A stretch of DNA of 64,000 nt, taken from assembly GCA_017412245.1 (NCBI GenBank), contig JAFPYI010000018.1:33459-97458 (forward strand), in the 5' to 3' direction. This DNA comes from Paludibacteraceae bacterium. GTDB lineage: Bacteria; Bacteroidota; Bacteroidia; Bacteroidales; Paludibacteraceae. The notes below the pieces were generated by a model, which was not told the origin of the DNA, searched no databases, and saw only the letters and a list, made by a program, of their open reading frames with translations. Made by a program: the position numbers and the translations under genes. Shown here one piece after another: positions 33,034 through 40,934 of the stretch (position 1 is the stretch's first letter; each line of letters opens with the position of its first letter).

Positions 33034-34299
33034 GAAAAAACACAAACTTTTTATCATATTCTGCCAAATGGCGTTAAAATAGTCCATCGCCGGAATCTTT
33101 CGCCTGTAGCCTATATTGGTGTGATGGTTGGAGCAGGAACACGAGATGAAGCTCCGGAAGAAAATGGGATGGCACACTATATTGAACACTGTGTTTTCAA
33201 AGGAACAGAACACCACTCTGCCCGGCAGATTATTCATTCTATCGAAGGAATAGGCGGCGAAATAAACGCTTATACCACCAAAGAAGAAACGACTTTTTAT
33301 GCCGCTACACTCTGCGAACATGTGCAACTAACGCTGCATTTAATCGCCGAGATGGTCTTGGAACCTGCTTTCAGAAAAGAAGAAACGGACAAAGAGCGGA
33401 TGGTGATTATAGACGAGATTGAAAGTTATAATGATACTCCGAGCGAACTGATTTATGATGATTTCGAAAGTCTTGTCTTTGCCGGAAGTTCCTTGGCATT
33501 GCCGATTTTAGGCACTCGCAAGACCCTACGGCATATTGCTGCTAAACCTGAGTATGCCAAGCGATGGATGGCCGAACATTACACTCCGGAAAGAATGGTC
33601 GTTTTCTGTACCGGAGACATCAAGCCGGAGAAAATTTTCCGCTTGGCAGAAAAAGAATTTGGCGCTCTGCAGAAACGTTTATCTCTCGAAGTCGATTCGA
33701 GATTGACTCGTAAACGGCTCGAGATTGACCCGTTCACTCCTACAGAACAGGAACATTCCGTGAGTTACAAACGCCACACGCATCAGATTCATGCTATGCT
33801 CGGCGGAAAAGCTTATCAATTGGGACATGAGAAACAATTACCGATGTTTCTTCTCAATAATATTTTAGGCGGAGGAAGTCTCAACAGTCGCTTGAATTTA
33901 AGTTTACGGGAATCCAAAGGACTTGTTTATACGGTTGAATCCACATATACTCCGTTGAGTGATACCGGTTATTGGTGTATTTACTGGGCTTGCGAGCAAG
34001 AGCACTTCGAACAAAGTTTAGAATTGGTACGTGAAGAGATTGATAAGCTTCGCACGCAACCATTATCAGAATCAGCGCTTCGGAAAGCATTGGTGCAATT
34101 GCGCGGGCAGATGGCTATTTCTGCCCAAAATCAGGAGAATAATGCCTTGGCAATGGCCAAGTCCATGTTATATTTCAATCACGCTCCTTATTGGACCGAA
34201 AGTTTCGAAAAGATTTCAAATACTGACAATCGTCAATTGCTGGCAATAGCAGATGAAGTGTTCGTAGAGGCTAATCGTTACATTTTGACATACGAATAG
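33028..34299 (+). CDS. M16-family zinc peptidase (processing-protease-like)
   Basis: 423 residues. The inverted zinc motif HYIEH lies at ~47-51 (MAHYIEHCVFKGTEH), with the distal metal-binding Glu in IIDEIESYNDTPSE (~125-138). The C-terminal half (LGGGSLNSRLNLSLRESKGLVYTV) is the usual partner domain of the mitochondrial-processing-peptidase-like subfamily. No signal peptide, so cytoplasmic; substrates are unknown. The start (MQEKTQTFYHILPNGVKIVHR) agrees with the family start near the LPNG motif. The ATG lies inside the minus-strand tRNA-Leu promoter, and I see no clear plus-strand promoter for this gene. Confidence 0.92.
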   Translation: MQEKTQTFYHILPNGVKIVHRRNLSPVAYIGVMVGAGTRDEAPEENGMAHYIEHCVFKGTEHHSARQIIHSIEGIGGEINAYTTKEETTFYAATLCEHVQLTLHLIAEMVLEPAFRKEETDKERMVIIDEIESYNDTPSELIYDDFESLVFAGSSLALPILGTRKTLRHIAAKPEYAKRWMAEHYTPERMVVFCTGDIKPEKIFRLAEKEFGALQKRLSLEVDSRLTRKRLEIDPFTPTEQEHSVSYKRHTHQIHAMLGGKAYQLGHEKQLPMFLLNNILGGGSLNSRLNLSLRESKGLVYTVESTYTPLSDTGYWCIYWACEQEHFEQSLELVREEIDKLRTQPLSESALRKALVQLRGQMAISAQNQENNALAMAKSMLYFNHAPYWTESFEKISNTDNRQLLAIADEVFVEANRYILTYE

Positions 34300-34399
34300 G
34301 CACTTTTGTGTGTTTTTGGTATGTTAATTATCATTTTTGCTAAACAAATGTAACAATTTAGACTTTTCTACACCAAAATAGCATTTTTTCCGGAAAATA

Positions 34400-34453
34400 T
34401 TTGGTCATATCATAAAAAAGTAGTAACTTTGCGCACTTTTTCGTATCGTGCGC
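34400..34453 (+). promoter_or_regulatory. Promoter and 5' hairpin of the SusC/SusD unit
   Basis: TTTG at 34400-34403 and TAACTTTG at 34424-34431, spacer 20 nt. GCGCAC (34431-34436) and GTGCGC (34448-34453) form a hairpin at the expected transcript start. The ATG of susC is ~100 nt downstream. Confidence 0.75.
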
Positions 34454-34535
34454 GTTGTGTACGTGTGTGAACCTTATTATATTGCACGTTACGAATGGTT
34501 ACGAAAATCAATTATTAATCAAAGTATAACAAACA

Positions 34536-37500
34536 ATGAAGAAGATTCTTACACTCTTGTTTCTTGCGCTGAGCGTTAGTATTTTTGCTGAGCAGCAAGT
34601 AAGCGGTGTAGTAGTCGACGCCAATGGTGAACCGATTATCGGTGCCAGCATTCAAGCGAAAGGCTCTACACAAGGTACAATCTCAGATTACGATGGTAAG
34701 TTTGAGATGAGCGTACCGGAGTCTGTGAAGACCCTGGTCGTTAGTTTTGTGGGTATGGCTACACAGGAGGTAGCCGTAGGTAAAAACTTGCGCATCACGA
34801 TGCAAGAAAACTCTGAAGTAATCCAAGAGATTGTGGTTACGGGTTATGGTGATGTAGCAAAAGGTGCCTATGCCGGTTCGGCTCAAGCCGTAAAAGCAGA
34901 AGACATCGAGAAGAAAAACCCATCGGATATTACCAAGGCTTTGGCCGGAGAGGTAGCCGGTGTACAAGTGATTAACAGTAGTGGTCAACCGGGTTCGGTT
35001 GCTTCTATTCAAATCCGTGGTATCGGTTCTATTTCTGCATCCAGCAGTCCTCTTTACGTAGTAGATGGTATTCCATTGGACGCAGGTTCTATCAGTTCTA
35101 TCGACCCGGGAGATATTGCTTCTACCACTATTTTGAAAGACGCAACTGCTACTTCTTTGTATGGTAGCCGCGGTGCAAACGGTGTTGTGTTGATTACCAC
35201 CAAGAAAGGTAGTTCCAATGGCGATGACGGTAAGATTGAGATTGACGTTAAAGCCGGTGCAAACATGCGTTTACTGCCGATGTACGATGTAATCGACAGT
35301 CCGGAAGAATATATCGTTTACGCATGGCAAAGTTTGTATAACGAGCAACGCTATAACAAAAAGAAAAAAGAGACAGATGCAGTAAAAAATGCAAGTGCAA
35401 ACTTGTATGGTTCCAATGGTCTGCCAACTATTTATAATCTTTGGGATCAACCGGGTAACTTATTGATTGACCCGTATGATAATGCCGGAAACATTGCTCC
35501 GAAATTTGATTATGCTACTGCAAAACGTTTGGCTTCTTTCCAAAATATGGAGAGCTGGTATAACACTTTGTTCCACAATGGTCTCAAATTAGAGGCTACG
35601 GCTAAAATTTCCGGTGGTTCAGATAAATTGAATTACTATACCAGTTTCGGTTATTTGAAAGACGAAGGTTATTATACCGCTTCTGATTTCCAACGTTTCA
35701 ATACACGTGCGAACATCAATTACCAAGCCAAGAAATGGTTGAAAGGTGGATTGAATATTCAATATTCGTACGCATCCATCAACAATCCTGTCCAAGATGA
35801 CGTTGCAGCAAACAATGGGTTCCTTTTTGTAAATCAAATTCCACCTATTTATCCTGTATATGTACGTGATGCAAGCGGAAATATTGCAGTAGATCCGAAA
35901 ACAGGAGGTAAGATGTATGACTATGGTGATAACGGAACCGGCGTAGACGAGGACGGCGGGCGTCCTTACTCTTTCGGCATCAACCCTGCCGGTGCTTTGG
36001 AATGGGATAAACAACGTACGGTTCGTCATCAGACAGTGGCCAACGCATTCTTGGAGTTCAAACTCTACGAAGGTTTGAAATTCACAGTGAATGTAGGTGC
36101 TCAATATTTGAACAACCGCATTAACTCATTGACTAACAAATACTACGGCGACGCAGCCGGTGTAGGTCGTGTAGCTAATGCTCAATACAACTATTTGGCT
36201 GTTACCAGCAACCAGTTGTTAGAGTACAACAAGACTTTCAACGAGCACACAATCCGTGTAATGGCAGGTCACGAGACCACTTATTTCACATATAATTATC
36301 AATATGGTTATAAGAAAAACATCGTTGAGGACCACGTTGTAGAATTGAGTAATGGTGTAAGCATGGACGCAGTTGAAGGTTATGCTCGTACAAGCACTCT
36401 GGAGTCTGCTTTGGCAACCGCAACATACGACTACGACAACCGTTATTTGATTACCGGTAACTATCGCGCTGATGGTTCCAGTAAGTTTGCTAAAGGTCAT
36501 CGTTGGGGACACTTCGGTTCTGTAGGTGCAGCTTGGAACTTTACCAATGAGCACTTCATGGAAGGAACAACCGCTGCTGATTGGCTCAAGAACGGTAAGT
36601 TGCGTTTGAGTTGGGGTGTGCTCGGTAACCAAGATATCGGTGATATGCTCTTTACCGACCAATACAGCATTGAGAACGTAGATGGTAGCAAGGCTTATGT
36701 ATGGAGTTACAAAGGTAATCCTGAGTTAACATGGGAGCGTACTTCTACCATTGACCTCGGTTTGGAATTCTCCATCGCAAAATATTTGGATGTTGAGTTG
36801 GATTACTTCTACAAGAAGACCGACAACATGCTCTTCCCGCGTTATGTAGCTCCTTCGCTTGGTTACGGCGGTTACTATGTTAACGACGCAGCTATGGAGA
36901 ACCAAGGATTAGAGTTCGAATTGAAAGCTCACGCATTGGATATGCGTAACATCAAATTGGATATCCGTTGGAACGGTGGTTACTACCGTAACAAGATGTT
37001 ACAAATGCCTATCGATGGTTATGATGAGAATGGTGATCCTGTTCGTATGGTTATGTCCGGTGGTATGGCCGTTGGTCACTCCACAGCAGATTACTACATG
37101 ACTCATTATGAGGGTGTTAACGAAAATGGTGAAGCTACTTATACTGCATACTACGACGCAGACAAAGGTGCCTTTAGTGGAAATAAAGAAGCTTCTTTGA
37201 TTGAGGATGGTGCTACAGGAGACAACTACATTGCTTCTGTATACGAATACAAACTCAAGCACCCGAATGCAAACATTCAAACTACCAGTGTTAGCGGTGA
37301 GGATTATATCTATGCCGGCTCTAACTACGTTGGCAAGAGCTTTATGCCTGACTTGGATGGTGGTTTCGGACTGGACTTCGAGGCTTACGGTGTAACTCTG
37401 AGCATCAGCTGTTCCTACCGTATCGGCGGTTACGGTTATGATAACATGTATGCACTCTTGATGCATAGCGATAAGATCGGTTCTCGTAACTGGCACAAAG

Positions 37501-37835
37501 ATATCAAAAATGCTTGGACTGAGACGAACACGAACACCAACGTTCCTCGTTTGTCTAACGGCGCTGACCAATATGCAAACGCAGCTTCGGATCGTTTCTT
37601 GACCAGCAACTCCTACTTGAGTCTGAACAACATCAATCTCGGATACAAATTCCCGAAGAAGTTGATTGAGAAGATTAAATTAACGAACCTCCAATTATGG
37701 GTGGCTGCTGACAACTTGGCTATCGCTTCTGCACGTAAGGGTTACAACCCGATGATGTCTATGAGCGGTACCAACGCTTATAACGATTATAGCCCGTTGT
37801 CAACAATCATGGGAGGTATAAAAGTTCAATTCTAA
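34536..37835 (+). CDS. SusC/RagA-type TonB-linked outer-membrane transporter
   Basis: 1,099 residues. Signal peptide (~1-18), carboxypeptidase-D-regulatory-like domain (VSGVVVDANGEPIIGASIQAKGS onward, ~23-95), TonB-box-like EIVVTGYG (~100-107), plug domain (~115-230, with IQIRGIGS and SLYGSRGANGVVLITTKKG), and a 22-strand barrel to the C-terminal Phe (GGIKVQF). Such proteins import oligosaccharides or oligopeptides with a SusD-type lid, powered by TonB-ExbBD. The next gene (17 nt later) encodes that lid. No glycoside hydrolase or sus regulator is adjacent; an M6 metalloprotease is, so a peptide-transporting RagAB-like role is plausible but inferred. Confidence 0.95.
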   Translation: MKKILTLLFLALSVSIFAEQQVSGVVVDANGEPIIGASIQAKGSTQGTISDYDGKFEMSVPESVKTLVVSFVGMATQEVAVGKNLRITMQENSEVIQEIVVTGYGDVAKGAYAGSAQAVKAEDIEKKNPSDITKALAGEVAGVQVINSSGQPGSVASIQIRGIGSISASSSPLYVVDGIPLDAGSISSIDPGDIASTTILKDATATSLYGSRGANGVVLITTKKGSSNGDDGKIEIDVKAGANMRLLPMYDVIDSPEEYIVYAWQSLYNEQRYNKKKKETDAVKNASANLYGSNGLPTIYNLWDQPGNLLIDPYDNAGNIAPKFDYATAKRLASFQNMESWYNTLFHNGLKLEATAKISGGSDKLNYYTSFGYLKDEGYYTASDFQRFNTRANINYQAKKWLKGGLNIQYSYASINNPVQDDVAANNGFLFVNQIPPIYPVYVRDASGNIAVDPKTGGKMYDYGDNGTGVDEDGGRPYSFGINPAGALEWDKQRTVRHQTVANAFLEFKLYEGLKFTVNVGAQYLNNRINSLTNKYYGDAAGVGRVANAQYNYLAVTSNQLLEYNKTFNEHTIRVMAGHETTYFTYNYQYGYKKNIVEDHVVELSNGVSMDAVEGYARTSTLESALATATYDYDNRYLITGNYRADGSSKFAKGHRWGHFGSVGAAWNFTNEHFMEGTTAADWLKNGKLRLSWGVLGNQDIGDMLFTDQYSIENVDGSKAYVWSYKGNPELTWERTSTIDLGLEFSIAKYLDVELDYFYKKTDNMLFPRYVAPSLGYGGYYVNDAAMENQGLEFELKAHALDMRNIKLDIRWNGGYYRNKMLQMPIDGYDENGDPVRMVMSGGMAVGHSTADYYMTHYEGVNENGEATYTAYYDADKGAFSGNKEASLIEDGATGDNYIASVYEYKLKHPNANIQTTSVSGEDYIYAGSNYVGKSFMPDLDGGFGLDFEAYGVTLSISCSYRIGGYGYDNMYALLMHSDKIGSRNWHKDIKNAWTETNTNTNVPRLSNGADQYANAASDRFLTSNSYLSLNNINLGYKFPKKLIEKIKLTNLQLWVAADNLAIASARKGYNPMMSMSGTNAYNDYSPLSTIMGGIKVQF

Positions 37836-37852
37836 TATAGGAGATTACGACT

Positions 37853-39511
37853 ATGAGAAAGATTAAATATTTATTTACTACAATCGTGTTAGGATTGGCT
37901 TTAACCTCTTGTGGTGATAGTTTCCTGACACAATACCCGGAAGGTGGAGTCTTGCTGCAAGACCAGTTTGACAAACTGCCTGATAACCTGAAGGGTTCAA
38001 TCATGGGTATCTACTCCAAGTTGTATGAATACGGCGACCACGATACTTTCGGTCAACGCTCTATCGATATGTACGGAGATATTCAATCCGGTGATATGGC
38101 GATGAAGAAAAGTAGTTACGGATGGTTCGAGACTTACGAGCGTGGTTTATTCCGTGCTTACGCAAGCGGATATCTGTGGTCATACTACTACGAGATCATT
38201 AATTTGACCAACATCAATGCAATGGCCGTAGAAGATAACGTAAAGGAGATGACTGATGCTATTACATCAGGAGAGACTCCGAGTGAAGCAATTGTTTCAC
38301 AGGGTTACTACTACGGTCAAGTATTGGCATTGCGCGCTTGGGCCTATTCTAAGTTATTGGATTTCTATTGCGATCCTATGGATGCATTAACCAGTTCAAT
38401 GGATGAAGAATTAGCTATTCCACTCTACACCGAAACTGAGGTTAAAAATGGTGCATTAGGCGCTCCGTTAGCAACTGTAAGTCAAGTGTACGACCGCATT
38501 TATGAAGACTTCTCGTTGGCTATTGACCTGTTGAATTTCTACGGAAAACTCAATCAACGTGGTTCAAAACTGGAGATTGATGCAGATGTAACTCGTTTGA
38601 TGTTAGCTTATGCTATGCTGAACCACGGCAATGCAGAAGGCACTATTATTGCAGACGGCAAGAATGCATACGAAATTGCACTGGAGCAAGTAGAAGCAGT
38701 TTTGGCTAACAACAAGTACGCTCCATTGGAGGCAAGCGAATTGACAACTACCGGTTTTATGGATGTTAACGCCTCTAACTGGATGTGGGCTGAGGACGTG
38801 ACCGTTGAGAACACTACAGCATTAGGTTCTTTCTTCGGCCAAGTGGATATTCACACCTACAGCTATGCTGCAGCTGGTGATGTCAAAGGCATCGACGCAA
38901 AATTATATGCAGAGATCGCTGCTACCGGTTGGGACGCACGCGTTAAATGGTTCCGTGATGCCAATGGCGAAAGTGCAATTGGAAATGGTGAGACAAGTGC
39001 AGGTAGAGCATATTGTCCGGACGGCAAATTCTATTGTCCGAAGACAAAGACCGAAACCAAATTGGACAAAGTAGACCGTGATTGGCTCTGCGACAACGTA
39101 TTTATGCGTATTGAATTGGCTTATTTGATTGGTGCAGAAGCTGCATGGGCAAACAATGATTTGACCGGTGCCGTTAACTATCTTGACCAATTATGCCAAA
39201 GACGTATATTGGACGGAAAAGACGCAGAATATAACACATGGAAAGGCAGTCTTACCGGTGTCGATGAAGTTAAAACGGCTATTATTTACAACTGGCGTGT
39301 AGAGATGTGGGGCGAAGGTTATGGATTGCAGACCTTGCGTCGTTTGAGCAAATCCAACAGTTTAGGTTCCAACCACTTAAGTCGAGCTGATTCGGAAGTA
39401 GGTCCGGGCGCATCTTCTGATAATTACATGCGTTACCAATGCCAAATCCCAACATCAGAAACGCGTTATAACCCATATTTAGCAACCACAGAATTGGCAA
39501 ACAAACCATAA
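37853..39511 (+). CDS. SusD/RagB-type substrate-binding lipoprotein
   Basis: 552 residues. Lipobox LTSC near residue 20 (MRKIKYLFTTIVLGLALTSCGDSFL). The mature sequence begins with the SusD N-terminal phrase (DSFLTQYPEGGVLLQDQF) and continues with helical TPR-like segments (GYYYGQVLALRAWAYSKLLDFYCD) and the C-terminal SusD region (NWRVEMWGEGYGLQTLRRL). It forms the surface lid over the SusC barrel encoded 17 nt upstream. The ligand is not predictable from sequence. It is followed after 71 nt of A/T-rich sequence by a lipoprotein gene probably in the same unit. Confidence 0.94.
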   Translation: MRKIKYLFTTIVLGLALTSCGDSFLTQYPEGGVLLQDQFDKLPDNLKGSIMGIYSKLYEYGDHDTFGQRSIDMYGDIQSGDMAMKKSSYGWFETYERGLFRAYASGYLWSYYYEIINLTNINAMAVEDNVKEMTDAITSGETPSEAIVSQGYYYGQVLALRAWAYSKLLDFYCDPMDALTSSMDEELAIPLYTETEVKNGALGAPLATVSQVYDRIYEDFSLAIDLLNFYGKLNQRGSKLEIDADVTRLMLAYAMLNHGNAEGTIIADGKNAYEIALEQVEAVLANNKYAPLEASELTTTGFMDVNASNWMWAEDVTVENTTALGSFFGQVDIHTYSYAAAGDVKGIDAKLYAEIAATGWDARVKWFRDANGESAIGNGETSAGRAYCPDGKFYCPKTKTETKLDKVDRDWLCDNVFMRIELAYLIGAEAAWANNDLTGAVNYLDQLCQRRILDGKDAEYNTWKGSLTGVDEVKTAIIYNWRVEMWGEGYGLQTLRRLSKSNSLGSNHLSRADSEVGPGASSDNYMRYQCQIPTSETRYNPYLATTELANKP

Positions 39512-39582
39512 TAAGCAAAAATAACTTATTATAAATTATAATTACAATTCACATTATTAATTAACTTTAACACACAATCATT

Positions 39583-40752
39583 ATGAAGAAGTATCTGATT
39601 GTATTAGCAGTTGCCTTAGTAGCTTTGGCAGGCTGCAAGAAAGACAAAGAAGTTGTGATTTCAAATCTTTCGTTTAAACAAACCGAATTAACCGCAGTAG
39701 TAGGCGACACTATTCGTCTGGCTTTGGTCGTAACACCGGCAGAAGCAGCGCTTCCTACAGACATCGTTTGGTCATCCTCTGACGAAGATGTTCTCAGTCT
39801 CGTGGACAAAAACGGAAATGTTGCGATTGTAGGAGTTGGCGATGCAAATATAACGGCGAAGAGTGGTGAGTTCACAGCCGTATGTAAAATTTCAGCAGAT
39901 TACTCTGAAGCATTCTGGGAGCCCGACTGGGTGTACTACGACCCGGCTACACAGGAATATACTGATATTGAGGATACTCTTGACATTAATGGGACCAAAT
40001 GTTTACTTAAGTCTGTTGGTATAGTAATTCCTAACTACACTGATTTCGGGGAAGACTTCCCTTATGCAGATGGTGGAACCTTCCTAGAGATGACAGCTAT
40101 TATGCCATTTAAGGTAGATGACAAAGGAGACTCTATAGTTCTAATCGACAGCGATGAGAATGGTAAATTTACTCGCCGTATTCGCTTTGTGGAAGACGAA
40201 ACAGAACTTGACGCATGGACGGCATTGAGAGGGGACATGGATCCTGAAATAGCCGGTCCTGTCTTCCAAGCAATTCTTGATGAGTCTGCTACAGAAGTAG
40301 ATTGGGATACATATTTAAGTGCAATTTCCGGTGCTGAGCTTAAAGAAATTGTTCTGGAAGATGGAAAAGCCTACGAGCTCTACATACGTGATGGCTTCGC
40401 AAGGGAAGGATATCTCCAGATTTTGGTTGATGACGAAGGCTACGGAACTGTTGACTATGATTTCACAATCGCATGGTGCGGAGGTTACTACGGATTTGCC
40501 GTAGACTGGGATGCTTATGCAGCCGGAGATTATGCTAATCTACTGATACAACCATTCGAAACATCGTTCTATGGTTATAAATACAAGACAGGCCAAAGGG
40601 GTGTAGAAGTTAATCTTGATGGTAATTCGGATCAAGGAAAACCTGCTAAAAAGATTGCAAAGAAGTCTGCAAGACAGGCAACAACAAGCAAACTACAGGG
40701 GGCACGTATCATGGACAAGAAGCCTGTACGCCTGAAATTTGAGAAAATATAA
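39583..40752 (+). CDS. Lipoprotein with bacterial Ig-like (Big_2) domain
   Basis: 389 residues. Lipobox LAGC (Cys ~18), then one Big_2-like domain (~22-105: VISNLSFKQTELTAVVGDTIRLAL, IVWSSSDEDVLSLVDKNG, ITAKSGEFTAVCKIS). The central part (~110-345) is acidic and aromatic with beta-strand character and no recognised family. The last ~45 residues are strikingly basic and Gln/Ser-rich (KKIAKKSARQATTSK). The position right behind SusC/SusD suggests a surface-exposed accessory binding protein, analogous to SusE/SusF. The terminator at 40783 closes the unit. Confidence 0.75.
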   Translation: MKKYLIVLAVALVALAGCKKDKEVVISNLSFKQTELTAVVGDTIRLALVVTPAEAALPTDIVWSSSDEDVLSLVDKNGNVAIVGVGDANITAKSGEFTAVCKISADYSEAFWEPDWVYYDPATQEYTDIEDTLDINGTKCLLKSVGIVIPNYTDFGEDFPYADGGTFLEMTAIMPFKVDDKGDSIVLIDSDENGKFTRRIRFVEDETELDAWTALRGDMDPEIAGPVFQAILDESATEVDWDTYLSAISGAELKEIVLEDGKAYELYIRDGFAREGYLQILVDDEGYGTVDYDFTIAWCGGYYGFAVDWDAYAAGDYANLLIQPFETSFYGYKYKTGQRGVEVNLDGNSDQGKPAKKIAKKSARQATTSKLQGARIMDKKPVRLKFEKI

Positions 40753-40782
40753 TATCAAATATCACGCATGATAATTATGTAT

Positions 40783-40815
40783 AAAACAAGTGGGTACTTC
40801 ACCCACTTGTTTTGC
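40783..40815. terminator. Terminator of the SusC/SusD unit
   Basis: AAAACAAGTGGGT (40783-40795) and ACCCACTTGTTTT (40801-40813) form a perfect 13-bp stem with loop ACTTC, flanked by A- and T-runs, so it can act in both directions. Confidence 0.9.
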
Positions 40816-40876
40816 ATTTATATATCACAGATACTCGTTTAAAGATTTAAAGATAGAGATAATTCTCATGATTTTC

Positions 40877-40907
40877 TTGCGTAATTCAAAAAAAAGTTGT
40901 ACCTTTG
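40877..40907 (+). promoter_or_regulatory. Promoter of the M6 protease gene
   Basis: TTGCGTAATTC at 40877-40887 and TACCTTTG at 40900-40907. The leader to the ATG at 40935 is about 20 nt. Confidence 0.78.
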
Positions 40908-40934
40908 CGGCGTAAATTGGATAATTATAGTTTT

